Assembly: GCA_025355585.1 (NCBI GenBank) | Contig: JANXZJ010000070.1 | Coordinates: forward strand, 1-52,236 | Direction: 5' to 3' | Source of the DNA: Mariniphaga sp. | GTDB lineage: Bacteria > Bacteroidota > Bacteroidia > Bacteroidales > Prolixibacteraceae | Length of the DNA: 52,236 bases | Shown: piece by piece, positions 18,747 through 28,647 of the stretch | How the letters are laid out: every line of letters starts with the position of its first letter | Position numbering within the stretch: the first letter of the stretch is position 1 | Made by a program: the position numbers and the translations under genes | Notes under the pieces: generated by a model | Seen by the model: the letters and a program-made list of their open reading frames with translations, nothing else | What the model was told of the DNA's origin: nothing | The model's database searches: none

Positions 18747-19969
18747 TCTTCACCCTCCTCTGCTAAAACTTCTTTAAGCAAGCTCAAAATTCGTTGATTT
18801 GGTTCCTGTCCTTTCTCGTATCTGAAATAATCAGTGAATAGTTCGTCCATTCCTTTACTTAGGTCGATTGTCTTTCGGAAATTCGACTGACCATCATCTC
18901 CTGGTTTTACATCAGGGATGATCGAGATAATCCCATTGTGGGAAGCATTCAGCAATTTGCGTTCCTCAGCAGTCAGGTATGTTTCAGTACACATCGTCAG
19001 TTCAATAAGCGCTGATTGATGGTTATTCAACCACTCAACCGCCTCATTTACACTGTCTGCTCTTTTACGTAACAACCGTTTTGCTTTTGTTAGCACATGA
19101 TTTGAGATGACCGGTATTTTTCCGGGTTCCATATCAAGAACAATCACATATTTTTCCTGGTCTGCTTCGGCAAAACTATAGGAAAGCGGGCTCCCCGCGT
19201 AGATGACCGGGCAAGGATTTGTATCGATTGTTTGTTTACGGTGCAGGTGACCCAAAGCAACATACTGAATTTGTGGAGGAATATTTTCTGAATAGATTAC
19301 CTGGGCACCACCAACATGAAGGATCGGCTTTTCATCTTCGGGTTCTTCGGGCAGTGCAGCACCTTTCCGGGCGAAAAAAAGATGGGAAATCAAGATGTTT
19401 ATTCCTTTGAGATCGCAGTATTTTTGAGCGAGTGACGACCATTTGTCATTCAATAATTTACGCAACTCTTCCTCTGAATCTTCGTGACCCAGGTATGCTT
19501 TAAGCCTGAATTCATTCGCAAATGGGGTTAATAAAATGCGCAAGGGATCGGAGCATCCGGGTAAATGGAGTTCCGCAAAACCTTCTTCACTTCGGATAAG
19601 CCTCAACTCTGATTCGAGTTCAAAGGGTGGAATAATTACATCAGGATATCCGGCAAACAAAATCCCGCATTCGCGGGCCAGTGGATCGGGAGCTGCAATC
19701 CGGTCAGGAGAATCGTGATTACCGGCAATGGCAATCACCGCGCGTTTCCCGTTGTTTGCAAGACGTTTAAGGGTTCTATAAAACAGATCAACAGCTTCGG
19801 CAGAAGGATTGTAGGTATCAAAAAGGTCACCCGAAATAATCACTGCGTCAACCTGTTCGGCTTCAGCAATTCCACAGATTTCATTTAAAACGTCCTTTTG
19901 TTCTTCGAATCTTGATAAATTTTCCAGCCGTTTGCCCAGGTGCCAGTCGGAGGTGTGAAGTAGCTTCAT
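18743..19969 (-). CDS. sbcD: SbcD, nuclease subunit of SbcCD
   Basis: SbcD is the Mre11-like metallophosphoesterase partner of SbcC. Metal-binding motifs are seen in order: HTSDWHLGK (residues 5-13), ISGDLFD, AGNHDSPDR and ALGHLHRKQ. The C-terminal part (about 300-408) is the capping and SbcC-binding region. The 408-residue length is typical. It is the first gene of the sbcDC pair; the ATG at 19969 leaves a metal motif at the very N terminus as expected. Confidence 0.96.
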   Translation of the reverse strand: MKLLHTSDWHLGKRLENLSRFEEQKDVLNEICGIAEAEQVDAVIISGDLFDTYNPSAEAVDLFYRTLKRLANNGKRAVIAIAGNHDSPDRIAAPDPLARECGILFAGYPDVIIPPFELESELRLIRSEEGFAELHLPGCSDPLRILLTPFANEFRLKAYLGHEDSEEELRKLLNDKWSSLAQKYCDLKGINILISHLFFARKGAALPEEPEDEKPILHVGGAQVIYSENIPPQIQYVALGHLHRKQTIDTNPCPVIYAGSPLSYSFAEADQEKYVIVLDMEPGKIPVISNHVLTKAKRLLRKRADSVNEAVEWLNNHQSALIELTMCTETYLTAEERKLLNASHNGIISIIPDVKPGDDGQSNFRKTIDLSKGMDELFTDYFRYEKGQEPNQRILSLLKEVLAEEGEE

Positions 19970-20047
19970 CAGAGTTAGATTATGATTACGCTATATTACA
20001 TCAAAAGCTGATAGTTTTCAAATCCGGAACAAAAAACTTTATCTTTA

Positions 20048-21034
20048 TCAGACTTTTTTTGCCGGTTCTTTTATTGGGCTAAGCTGAAGATTGTCGAGAT
20101 TCCTTTTCTCAATTTGCAGCAGACGTTCGCGTTCAACATCTTCGCGTGATTTACTCGTTGTAACAAAATAAACACCCGCAAAAATTAATATTGCAGAAAG
20201 TGGTTTGGACCATGAAAAAACATCGTGACCCCACATAATTGCAATATACGAAGCAACAAGCGGTTGCAAATAATTATACATCCCGATGGTTGTCGGACGA
20301 ATTTGCTTTTGAGCTATTGGGATCAACAGATACGTGATAAAAGTGGCACCAATCAACAAATAGAGATAGCTGCTCCATGCTGCTGAAGAACCTTCAACAA
20401 ATATTCTCGCCGAAGACACTTCTTTATAACCAAACGGAGCAAACATGATCGCGGAGAAAAGAAACATCCATTTCATGATGGTGACTGAACTATACCGTTT
20501 TGAAATTCCGCGTGTCAAAACCAGGAAGAAGGCATACGAAAGGCTACTTAAGATACAAAGGAAGTCGCCTATAAATGAAGCTTCACGACCCGAAGCAGAT
20601 ACTTCTGATGTTAAAATCATTGACAGAACTCCGACTAAACCAATAACTACACCTCCTGCTTTTTTGAATGTAATTGGCTCTTTCAGAATAAAAAAAGAAA
20701 TAATCATCGCCAGAATCGGGGTGATTGTAATCACGATGGAGGCATTGGTTGCTGAGGTCATTTGTAATCCGGAGATAAACGCGGCCTGGTTAACACCAAC
20801 ACCTAACAGCGAGCCCAGAAATAGCGTTCCCATATCTTTTCGGGTTACTTTTTCTGATTTAAGAAACAATGAAAGCAACCAAAAAGCCATTGCACCGAAT
20901 GCAAAACGCGAATAGGTCAAACCTAATGGGCTCATCCAGTCGGGCATCAGGTTCTTTGAAAGGGGAATATTCACTCCAAAAATCAGTGAAGTGAATAACA
21001 TGGCGACATGACCTTGTATTTTTGCTTTGTTCAT
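20048..21034 (-). CDS. EamA/DMT family transporter
   Basis: This 328-residue inner-membrane protein has about ten transmembrane helices arranged as two EamA repeats (about residues 8-143 and 155-297). Typical DMT features include FGVNIPLSKNLMPDW in helix 1, NASIVITITPILAMIISFFILKEPITFKK at the end of repeat one, and PLVASYIAIMWG in repeat two. Family members export amino acids, metabolites or drugs; the substrate cannot be read from sequence. The C terminus is a short charged cytoplasmic tail. It stands alone between sbcD and clpB; a hairpin at 21111-21138 lies in its upstream region. Confidence 0.88.
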   Translation of the reverse strand: MNKAKIQGHVAMLFTSLIFGVNIPLSKNLMPDWMSPLGLTYSRFAFGAMAFWLLSLFLKSEKVTRKDMGTLFLGSLLGVGVNQAAFISGLQMTSATNASIVITITPILAMIISFFILKEPITFKKAGGVVIGLVGVLSMILTSEVSASGREASFIGDFLCILSSLSYAFFLVLTRGISKRYSSVTIMKWMFLFSAIMFAPFGYKEVSSARIFVEGSSAAWSSYLYLLIGATFITYLLIPIAQKQIRPTTIGMYNYLQPLVASYIAIMWGHDVFSWSKPLSAILIFAGVYFVTTSKSREDVERERLLQIEKRNLDNLQLSPIKEPAKKV

Positions 21035-21110
21035 TTTACGATACTCTGTTTATCGCTGACTGTTGCGACTCTTTAATAAGGCAATAACCCCGAAAATTGT
21101 TTTTAAAAGA

Positions 21111-21138
21111 GTAGGAACACAGAAGTTTGTGTCCCTAC
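21111..21138. repeat. REP-like palindrome upstream of the EamA gene
   Basis: GTAGGAACACA (21111-21121) pairs with TGTGTCCCTAC (21128-21138) with one mismatch and a 6-base loop. The GTAGGGAC...GTCCCTAC type of ends resembles palindromes dispersed in intergenic regions of some bacteria. It is not next to the end of a gene on either strand, so it is not an obvious terminator. Confidence 0.55.
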
Positions 21139-21241
21139 CCGGTCATGTAAGGAGCGGCAAAGTTATTATAAACGAGGAATAAGTAGTTTTTAATGAATGA
21201 TCTGTGAGGTACCCGAGGCAAATATTAATCATTATTTAAGA

Positions 21242-21280
21242 AACAGAAAAGGATAAGCGTTTAACCTATCCTTTTCTGTT
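21242..21280 (-). terminator. Intrinsic terminator after clpB
   Basis: AACAGAAAAGGATA (21242-21255) and TATCCTTTTCTGTT (21267-21280) form a 14-bp perfect stem with an 11-base loop, starting four bases beyond the clpB stop codon. On the minus strand TTCTT follows. Confidence 0.8.
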
Positions 21281-21284
21281 AAAA

Positions 21285-23876
21285 CTATTCGCTGACAAAA
21301 AACAGCTTGTCATCTTTTACATCGATTGCAACCGGATGACCAGCAGTCACTTTTCCCGCAAGAATATCTTTCGATAAATCATTGAGTAAGTATTTCTGCA
21401 TCATTCGTTTTACAGGACGTGCTCCAAACTGAGGGTCGAAACCTGCTTCCGCAATCCAATCCACGGCTGCATCTGTAATCGTTGTCTCATATCCGCTCTT
21501 CTTTAACCGCTCAGCAACCAGGGCAAATTGTAACCTTACAATCTGGTAGATCTCCTTACGGGTTAAAGGTGTAAACATGATAATATCATCGATCCGGTTC
21601 AGAAATTCGGGCCGGATGGTTTGTTTAAGCAACTCGAACAATTCTGTCCGCAAATCTTCAACAACCTTTACCCTGTTACCTTCATTGAGATGGGCAAACC
21701 GTTCACGAATGATTTGTGATCCGATATTAGAAGTCATGATGATGATTGTATTTTTAAAATTGACTGTCCGCCCTTTATTGTCGGTAAGTCTTCCATCATC
21801 AAGTACCTGAAGCAGAACATTAAAAATATCAGGATGTGCTTTCTCTATTTCATCAAACAGTACAACAGAGTAAGGTTTACGCCTGACAGCTTCTGTCAGC
21901 TGCCCGCCTTCATCGTATCCGACATATCCCGGAGGCGATCCGATCAACCGCGTGACAGAAAATTTTTCCTGGTATTCCGACATATCGATACGTGTCAGCA
22001 TATTTTCGTCATCGAAAAGATATTCCGCCAAGGCTTTCGCAAGTTCAGTCTTTCCTACACCAGTTGTTCCCAAAAAGATAAAGGATCCGATCGGCCTCTT
22101 GTCGTCCTGCAAACCGGCACGTGAGCGCCGTACGGCATCCGAAACTGCTGCGATTGCCTCATCCTGACCAATTACACGCAAATGCAACTCGTCTTCGAGA
22201 TGAAGCAGTTTATCGCGCTCGCTCTGAAGCATTTTCTGAACAGGAATTCCAGTCCAGCGGGCAACCACTGCAGCAATATCTTCACTGTCGACTTCCTCTT
22301 TTATAAGCGATTTACCAGCCTGCAACTCGATCAGTTCCTTTTGTAACCGGGCAATCTCTGCTGCGGCTTCCTTGATTTTACCGTAGCGAATTTCGGCAAC
22401 ACGCCCGTATTCCCCTTGACGTTCAGCCTGATCAGCCTGCAACTTCAGGTCCTCAATCAATAGCTTTTCGTTTTGGACAGCCTCAATCGCCCCTTTTTCG
22501 GCTTGCCATGACGCCCTGTATTTCGTTTGATCTGCTTTTAAGTTGGCAATCTCCTCTTCCAGTTTCTCGAGTTTGGAGGTATCATTTTCGCGTTGAATGG
22601 CAGCGCGTTCAATCTCGAGCTGTGTCAATTTACGATCAATCTCGTCCAGACCTTCAGGAAGTGAGTCCATTTCCATCCTGAGTTTTGCTGCAGCTTCATC
22701 CATCAGGTCAATCGCTTTGTCCGGAAGAAACCGATCGGTGATGTAGCGCTGCGAAAGTTCGACAGCCGCAATGATTGCATCATCTTTGATCCTTACCTTA
22801 TGATGATTTTCATATCGCTCCTTCAATCCACGAAGAATTGAGATGGCATCTAATGTAGTTGGCTCGTCAACCATTACCAACTGGAAACGTCTTTCGAGCG
22901 CTTTATCCTTTTCGAAATATTTTTGATACTCTCCCAAAGTCGTTGCCCCGACTGCCCTTAGTTCTCCACGTGCCAAAGCCGGCTTAAGGATATTAGCAGC
23001 GTCCATGGCACCTTCGCCTTTGCCTGCACCAACAAGGGTATGAATCTCGTCAATAAAAAGGATCACATTACCTTCGGCCTGAATCACCTCATTAATAACA
23101 GCTTTCAGACGTTCTTCGAATTCCCCCTTGTATTTCGCACCGGCGATAAGTGCCCCCATATCGAGTGAAAAAACCTGTTTGTCTTTCAAATTTTCAGGAA
23201 CATCACCCCTGACAATTCTTTGGGCAAGACCCTCAACAATTGCTGTTTTGCCCGTTCCCGGCTCTCCTATCAGGATCGGATTATTTTTTGTGCGTCGGGA
23301 CAAAATCTGTAAAACGCGACGTATCTCTTCATCGCGTCCAATAACGGGATCAAGTTTTCCCAATTTTGCCCGTTCATTCAGGTTCACGGCGAAGCGATTC
23401 AACGAGTTAAAGGTATCTTCAGCTGTCTGACTATCAACCTTCGACCCCTTGCGTAAGGATTTGATTGCTTCCTCAAGTTCTTTGTGACTCATTCCGCTGT
23501 CCTTCATCAACCGGCTAACAGCGTCACTTCCATCCAGAAGTCCCAGCAATAAATGTTCAACCGAGACATATTGATCACCCATTTTCTGCGAAATCGAAAC
23601 GGCCTTTTGTACTGCCGAATTGGCGGCAGACGAAAGGTACGACACGCCACCCGTAACTTTGGGGTAACTTATGATTATTTTGTCGAGTGCGGCATTGAAT
23701 ATCAAAATATTAACACCCAATTTCTTGAGCAGAAATCCCGTTACACTCTCTGCATTGACCATCAACCCTTTTAGAAGGTGCCCTGTTTCAATAGCCTGCT
23801 GATTATTCCCTTCGGCAATTTTAACAGCCTGATTTACGGCCTCTTGTGCCTTAATTGTATAATTGTCAAAATTCAT
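21285..23876 (-). CDS. clpB: ClpB, ATP-dependent protein disaggregase
   Basis: ClpB is a hexameric AAA+ chaperone that extracts proteins from aggregates together with DnaK. Residues 1-145 are the Clp N-domain repeats. AAA-1 has Walker A GEPGTGKT near 202 and Walker [16 protein letters not shown]. The coiled-coil middle domain lies at about 400-525, which distinguishes ClpB from ClpA/ClpC. AAA-2 has [16 protein letters not shown] near 605 and [13 protein letters not shown]. The protein ends after the D2 small domain, as usual. The 863-residue length is typical. No heat-shock operator could be recognised upstream. Confidence 0.97.
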   Translation of the reverse strand: MNFDNYTIKAQEAVNQAVKIAEGNNQQAIETGHLLKGLMVNAESVTGFLLKKLGVNILIFNAALDKIIISYPKVTGGVSYLSSAANSAVQKAVSISQKMGDQYVSVEHLLLGLLDGSDAVSRLMKDSGMSHKELEEAIKSLRKGSKVDSQTAEDTFNSLNRFAVNLNERAKLGKLDPVIGRDEEIRRVLQILSRRTKNNPILIGEPGTGKTAIVEGLAQRIVRGDVPENLKDKQVFSLDMGALIAGAKYKGEFEERLKAVINEVIQAEGNVILFIDEIHTLVGAGKGEGAMDAANILKPALARGELRAVGATTLGEYQKYFEKDKALERRFQLVMVDEPTTLDAISILRGLKERYENHHKVRIKDDAIIAAVELSQRYITDRFLPDKAIDLMDEAAAKLRMEMDSLPEGLDEIDRKLTQLEIERAAIQRENDTSKLEKLEEEIANLKADQTKYRASWQAEKGAIEAVQNEKLLIEDLKLQADQAERQGEYGRVAEIRYGKIKEAAAEIARLQKELIELQAGKSLIKEEVDSEDIAAVVARWTGIPVQKMLQSERDKLLHLEDELHLRVIGQDEAIAAVSDAVRRSRAGLQDDKRPIGSFIFLGTTGVGKTELAKALAEYLFDDENMLTRIDMSEYQEKFSVTRLIGSPPGYVGYDEGGQLTEAVRRKPYSVVLFDEIEKAHPDIFNVLLQVLDDGRLTDNKGRTVNFKNTIIIMTSNIGSQIIRERFAHLNEGNRVKVVEDLRTELFELLKQTIRPEFLNRIDDIIMFTPLTRKEIYQIVRLQFALVAERLKKSGYETTITDAAVDWIAEAGFDPQFGARPVKRMMQKYLLNDLSKDILAGKVTAGHPVAIDVKDDKLFFVSE

Positions 23877-24146
23877 ATCTTCGATTTTTTAGTTTTTATA
23901 CTAAGGATAACTATTCAGAGTAATTTGAATGAAAATTATCAGTTCTGATTACTCAAAACACTTGCCAATCTGATTATCAGACATTTTGGCGTATAAAAAA
24001 TTCAAAATCTGAAATATTGGCCTATTAAACAAGAAAGAACAGTCAATATTGACAGTTTTTCATTTTTCGGAAATTCAAACGGACAGTGGACCATTCGTAT
24101 TTTTTAATGCAGATCAATTAATATTTTAGGAAAAGCAAAGGAATAA

Positions 24147-27100
24147 TCATTCACCAACCTTCTCTGCAATACCCGTCAACATACTCACGGCCTTTCGTAT
24201 TGTTTTGATTTCGGTAAAATTGATACTTAGTTTTCCTTTCCCCTCTTTTACCCGGCATTTCGATGGATTCTGAACGATCCACTGCATTAGTTTTTGAAAA
24301 TGAATCGTTTGGTAGTAATTCGACGAGGGATCAGAAGGCAAATAACAGATCATCTTCGACTCTTTGAGTATGATCCGTTCAATATTGAGCGATATGGCAA
24401 TCCATCTCAGCCGGACAACATCAATCAGCTCACGCGACGGTTCCGGAATTGGTCCGAACCGGTCGATAAGCCCTTTTTCAAATAGTTGCACCATCGTTTC
24501 GTTTTCCATATTATCCAATTCGCGGTAGAGCAACATGCGCTCCGATACGCTTGAGATGTATTGGTCAGGAAATAACAATTGAAGGTCAGTGTCAATATTA
24601 CAGTCGTTTACGTATCTCAGATCGAGAAAAGCACCCGAAGCTTCTGAATTCTCATCTTCGAAAAGATCCTGGAACTCGCCTGTTTTCAACTCCATCATGG
24701 CTTCATTTAAAATCCGATGGTAAGCCTCGAAACCAATGTCTGCAATAAATCCGCTCTGTTCTCCTCCCAACAGATTTCCAGCGCCGCGAATATCAAGATC
24801 CTGCATTGCAATGCTGAAACCGCTTCCGATTTCGGAGAACTCTTCAATGGCCTGCAACCGCCGGCGGGCATCGGCAGACATTGCATTTAATGGAGGTGCC
24901 AATAAGTAGCAAAATGCTTTTTTATTCGAGCGGCCCACACGTCCCCTCAACTGGTGAAGTTCACTTAATCCAAAGTTCTGTGCATTGTTGATTATGATGG
25001 TATTGGTATTTGGGATATCCAAACCTGATTCAATAATAGTGGTTGCAATAAGCACATCAAAATCGCCGTTCACAAAGTCAAACATCACCTTCTCGAGCTT
25101 ATTCCCTTCCATTTGACCATGCCCTACTACTGTCCTGACCCCGGGACAAAGCCGGTTGATCAACAATTCAATTTCATAGATATTCGACACCCTGTTATTG
25201 ATAAAAAACGCCTGTCCTCCGCGTGCAACTTCGTAACTAATCGCATCACGGATAATCTCTTCATTAAAGATGCTGACTTCTGTATTGATCGGATACCGAT
25301 TCGGTGGCGGAGTATTAATGATAGAAAGGTCGCGCGCACCCATAAGTGAAAATTGCAGCGTTCGCGGAATTGGTGTTGCAGTCAATGTCAAGGTATCGAC
25401 ATTTGCTTTAAGCTGTTTCAATTTCTCTTTAACTGAAACGCCAAAGTGTTGTTCCTCGTCTATTATAAGTAACCCAAGGTCCTTAAATTTCACATCCTTC
25501 CCGATCAGTTTATGGGTGCCAATTATGATATCAACTTTCCCTTCACTCAATTCTTTAAGAACATTCTTAACATCACCAGAATTCCTGAGTCGGCTAATAT
25601 ATTGCACGTTACAAGGAAAATCCTTTAATCGTTCCTTAAAAGTTTTATAGTGTTGCAGCGCCAAAATCGTTGTTGGAACCAAAACTGCCACCTGCTTGCT
25701 ATCCGTTACAGCCTTGAATGCTGCACGGATCGCTACTTCAGTCTTGCCAAACCCAACGTCACCACAAACCAAACGATCCATGGGCATTGGTTTCTCCATG
25801 TCTTCCTTGATGGAATAGGTCGCTTTCAATTGATCGGGTGTATCCTCGTAAATAAAACTTGCCTCCAACTCCTCCTGAAGGTAAGAATCGACCGAAAAAG
25901 CAAACCCATTCTCCATCTTACGCTTCGCATAAAGCGCGATCAGTTCGCGGGCAATATCTTTAACCTTATTCTTGGTTTTTGTCTTAAGGTTCTGCCATGC
26001 TGCAGTTCCCAACTTATTAATTGTTGGCTCCTGCCCTTCCTTCCCTTTATATTTGGCGATGCGATGTAACGAATGTATGCTAACCAATAACGAATCGTTA
26101 TCTCTGTATGTCAATCGTATAGCCTCCTGAATTTTGCCATTGACCTCTGTTTTTACAAGACCTGCAAATTTCCCTACGCCATGATCGATGTGAACAACAA
26201 AGTCTCCCGGATGGAGCTTACTCAACTCTTTTATCGTAATAGCTTGTCGCGATGATTTCTTCGAACGTAACTTAAAGCGGTGATACCGCTCGAAAATCTG
26301 GTGATCGGTGTAGCAACAGATTTTAAGGTCGTTATCTATAAATCCTTCATTAATTGCGAATAATAGACTGTCTATCTTTTGGGGATCACCTTTGTCATCA
26401 AAAATAGCATGAAGCCGCTCGATCTGCTTTGGACTTGATGTCAAAAGTATATTCCGATACCCTTTTTGTCGGTTCGATTTGAGGTTCTGACCCAACAAAT
26501 CGAAGTTTTTATTAAATACGGGTTGTTTGGAAGTATTGAAAATAAATTCATCAGCCGGACTAAAATAATGTGCCGATCCAAATTCAACGCAAGTAAAATC
26601 CGCAATTCCGTTTTTGAAGTCCTTTCCTGAGATGACCAGGTCGGCAATTTCAGTGTCGCTAAATTTCTCTGATGCTTCCTGATACAATTGCTTAATCTGA
26701 GCCGAAACGTACGTGAAACTTTTCGCGGCAACAACCATTTTTTTATCAAGAAAATCAAAAATGGAAACCCGTTTTTCATCTTGCAGCCCTTCCTGAATAT
26801 TCGGAATTATTGAAATTCGGGTCAGTGTCTCTTTCGAAATCTGGTCTTCGATATCAAAAGTTCTGATAGAGTCGACTTCATCACCAAAGAAGTCAATGCG
26901 ATAAGGATCTTCATTCGAGAACGAGAAAATATCAATGATTGACCCTCGAAGTGAGTATTGTCCGGGTTCGTAAACAAACTCAACCCGTTCAAATCCATAT
27001 TCATACAATACCTCGTTGATAAAAGAAATGGAGAGTTTTTCTCCTTTCCGGATGTGAAGCGTATTTTTAGCAAGTCCCATTCCAGAGATCACTTTTTCCA

Positions 27101-27488
27101 TGATTGCCTCAGGATAAGTGATTACCATATAACCCGTTTCGTTGAGCGCCAGTTTATTCAGCACCTCAGTCCTAAAAATAATATTCTCGCTCTCAATTCT
27201 TTCGTGGACAAAACTACGGCGGTAAGATGACGGGAAAAACAATACGTTCTCCTCGAGACCCAAAGCGTTGAGATCATCATAGAAATAGGCGGCTTCTTCC
27301 CGGTCACTTAATATTGCAATTGTACTAAACGGATTTATCTGATAGGCAGCATTTAATACGACAGCGGAAGACGATCCTGTCAATCCTTTGAGTGAAATTT
27401 TTGCGGCACCAGATTCAGCAATCTTTTCGCGCAACCCGATTACAGAAGGGTGTGAAGTGTAATATTTGAGCAGTTCCTTGAGTTCCAA
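24147..27488 (-). CDS. mfd: Mfd, transcription-repair coupling factor
   Basis: Mfd removes RNA polymerase stalled at lesions and recruits UvrA. The N-terminal UvrB-like region covers about 1-400. The RNA-polymerase interaction domain near 425-490 begins LHPGDFVVHIDHGVGKF. The SF2 motor has Walker A GDVGFGKT (near 574), LLIIDEEQHFGV and RGRVGRSNKKAFCYLL. The C-terminal TRCF domain ends the protein. The start is TTG: no ATG is available upstream before an in-frame stop, and the residues after it (MELKELLKYYTSHPSV) match the usual N terminus of Bacteroidota Mfd. The 1113-residue length is typical. Confidence 0.96.
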   Translation of the reverse strand: MELKELLKYYTSHPSVIGLREKIAESGAAKISLKGLTGSSSAVVLNAAYQINPFSTIAILSDREEAAYFYDDLNALGLEENVLFFPSSYRRSFVHERIESENIIFRTEVLNKLALNETGYMVITYPEAIMEKVISGMGLAKNTLHIRKGEKLSISFINEVLYEYGFERVEFVYEPGQYSLRGSIIDIFSFSNEDPYRIDFFGDEVDSIRTFDIEDQISKETLTRISIIPNIQEGLQDEKRVSIFDFLDKKMVVAAKSFTYVSAQIKQLYQEASEKFSDTEIADLVISGKDFKNGIADFTCVEFGSAHYFSPADEFIFNTSKQPVFNKNFDLLGQNLKSNRQKGYRNILLTSSPKQIERLHAIFDDKGDPQKIDSLLFAINEGFIDNDLKICCYTDHQIFERYHRFKLRSKKSSRQAITIKELSKLHPGDFVVHIDHGVGKFAGLVKTEVNGKIQEAIRLTYRDNDSLLVSIHSLHRIAKYKGKEGQEPTINKLGTAAWQNLKTKTKNKVKDIARELIALYAKRKMENGFAFSVDSYLQEELEASFIYEDTPDQLKATYSIKEDMEKPMPMDRLVCGDVGFGKTEVAIRAAFKAVTDSKQVAVLVPTTILALQHYKTFKERLKDFPCNVQYISRLRNSGDVKNVLKELSEGKVDIIIGTHKLIGKDVKFKDLGLLIIDEEQHFGVSVKEKLKQLKANVDTLTLTATPIPRTLQFSLMGARDLSIINTPPPNRYPINTEVSIFNEEIIRDAISYEVARGGQAFFINNRVSNIYEIELLINRLCPGVRTVVGHGQMEGNKLEKVMFDFVNGDFDVLIATTIIESGLDIPNTNTIIINNAQNFGLSELHQLRGRVGRSNKKAFCYLLAPPLNAMSADARRRLQAIEEFSEIGSGFSIAMQDLDIRGAGNLLGGEQSGFIADIGFEAYHRILNEAMMELKTGEFQDLFEDENSEASGAFLDLRYVNDCNIDTDLQLLFPDQYISSVSERMLLYRELDNMENETMVQLFEKGLIDRFGPIPEPSRELIDVVRLRWIAISLNIERIILKESKMICYLPSDPSSNYYQTIHFQKLMQWIVQNPSKCRVKEGKGKLSINFTEIKTIRKAVSMLTGIAEKVGE

Positions 27489-27603
27489 TATCGATATGTT
27501 TCGGACAACCGGCCAAAATTACAAAAATATCGCAGTTATACTGCTGTAATACTAAAACCAAACCGTATTCCGTTAATAGTGAGTCTTACAGATCTTTAGA
27601 TTC

Positions 27604-28146
27604 TCACAGATCAGCTAGTTTCACCAATTCCATTAATGTTCGCAGGTTTCTTGTAGTAGCTTTTATCTTCAACTTATTTTCGAAAAAATTATTACTCAAC
27701 TTGGTAGTGCCATATCCGTTTGGACAAAACAAATAAATCGTCCGATCCACAATAATATATTTATCAGGCAAATACGAGCCGTTTTCAATACTTTCCGAAA
27801 ATTGCTTTTCAGGAGACTTTGATAAAAATGTAATGTAAAGTTTGCCAATGTCTTCTTTTATCTCATTTAAAAATGGATTCAGGGCTAAGATTTTTTTCAA
27901 TTCAGAAGCCTCCTGTACCAAAACCGGGACATTCGCGGCGAATCGTTTCAGTATACTTTCCAAAATTATTCGCTCCAATTCTTCCAAATTAGTTTCAGGA
28001 CTTTGAAAGACGACATTCCCACTTTGGATGTAAGTCTTAACTTTCTGCAAACCCAAACCTTCATACATTTCCTTCAAAGAATTCATCCTGATAAGGTTCT
28101 TTCCGCTAACGTTAATTCCTCTTAATATTGAAATATAAGTTTTCAT
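27604..28146 (-). CDS. DUF1697 domain-containing protein
   Basis: This soluble protein of about 180 residues belongs to DUF1697, a family without established function. It shows the typical start KTYISILRGINVSGKNLIRM, then LKEMYEGLGLQKVKTYIQSGNVVFQS, and the C-terminal NNFFENKLKIKATTRNLRTL. The frame also extends upstream to a GTG at 28170 that overlaps the stop of the preceding gene as GTGA, but the ATG at 28146 corresponds to the conserved family start and was chosen. It follows a small membrane protein and precedes mfd on the same strand. Confidence 0.88.
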   Translation of the reverse strand: MKTYISILRGINVSGKNLIRMNSLKEMYEGLGLQKVKTYIQSGNVVFQSPETNLEELERIILESILKRFAANVPVLVQEASELKKILALNPFLNEIKEDIGKLYITFLSKSPEKQFSESIENGSYLPDKYIIVDRTIYLFCPNGYGTTKLSNNFFENKLKIKATTRNLRTLMELVKLADL

Positions 28147-28166
28147 ACCTGGTTCTCTCAAATTTT

Positions 28167-28406
28167 TCACGACTTAGATTCTTCAATATCTGCACTTTGT
28201 ACAACTTTATTTTTAGCGATTTTTATACCTTCAATAATTGAAAATACGCCCATTGTGATCATTGCCCCCGAAGCAATCCAATCGATAAGTCGTATATCCA
28301 ATATATAGGTATAGCGAAATGCGATGTAAATCATTGCAATTAAAGTCCACACGAGACCCTTGAAGATCCTGGAATTCAGTTTGGGAATTTTGCTCATAAA
28401 ACTCAT
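28167..28406 (-). CDS. Small two-helix membrane protein of unknown function
   Basis: The 79-residue protein has two hydrophobic segments at about 17-37 and 42-62, a basic N terminus (MSFMSKIPKLNSRIFKG) and an acidic tail. I do not recognise its family. Its stop overlaps the alternative GTG start of the DUF1697 gene, suggesting that the two are transcribed together. The ATG at 28406 is the only good start. It could be a real small membrane protein because the hydrophobic pattern and codon choice are normal. Confidence 0.6.
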   Translation of the reverse strand: MSFMSKIPKLNSRIFKGLVWTLIAMIYIAFRYTYILDIRLIDWIASGAMITMGVFSIIEGIKIAKNKVVQSADIEESKS

Positions 28407-28647
28407 CTCTTTCTATGTTAAAATATTCTGCAATTTATAAATGGTTTTTGATTCGGGAATATTTCTAATACAAACCTACCAATCAATTTCCAAACTGCCA
28501 AAATTTAAATACCAAAATCATCTATATTTCAACAGTTTACCATCTAAACAGTTTTATAACATTAAAAATAAAATTAATCTTTCAGTGTTTCTTCAATTCT
28601 GGCAGAATTTTTGTTTGCGATTAGGTGTACAACTAAAATTGTAAGTC

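Noticed and set aside
25270-26069. Plus-strand open frames of 126 and 139 codons inside mfd
   Set aside because: They are antisense to the conserved helicase motifs of Mfd and show no domain of their own.
28441-28644. Plus-strand open frame of 67 codons before the secreted protein
   Set aside because: Composition fits A/T-rich intergenic DNA, no domain is visible, and it covers the divergent promoter region.
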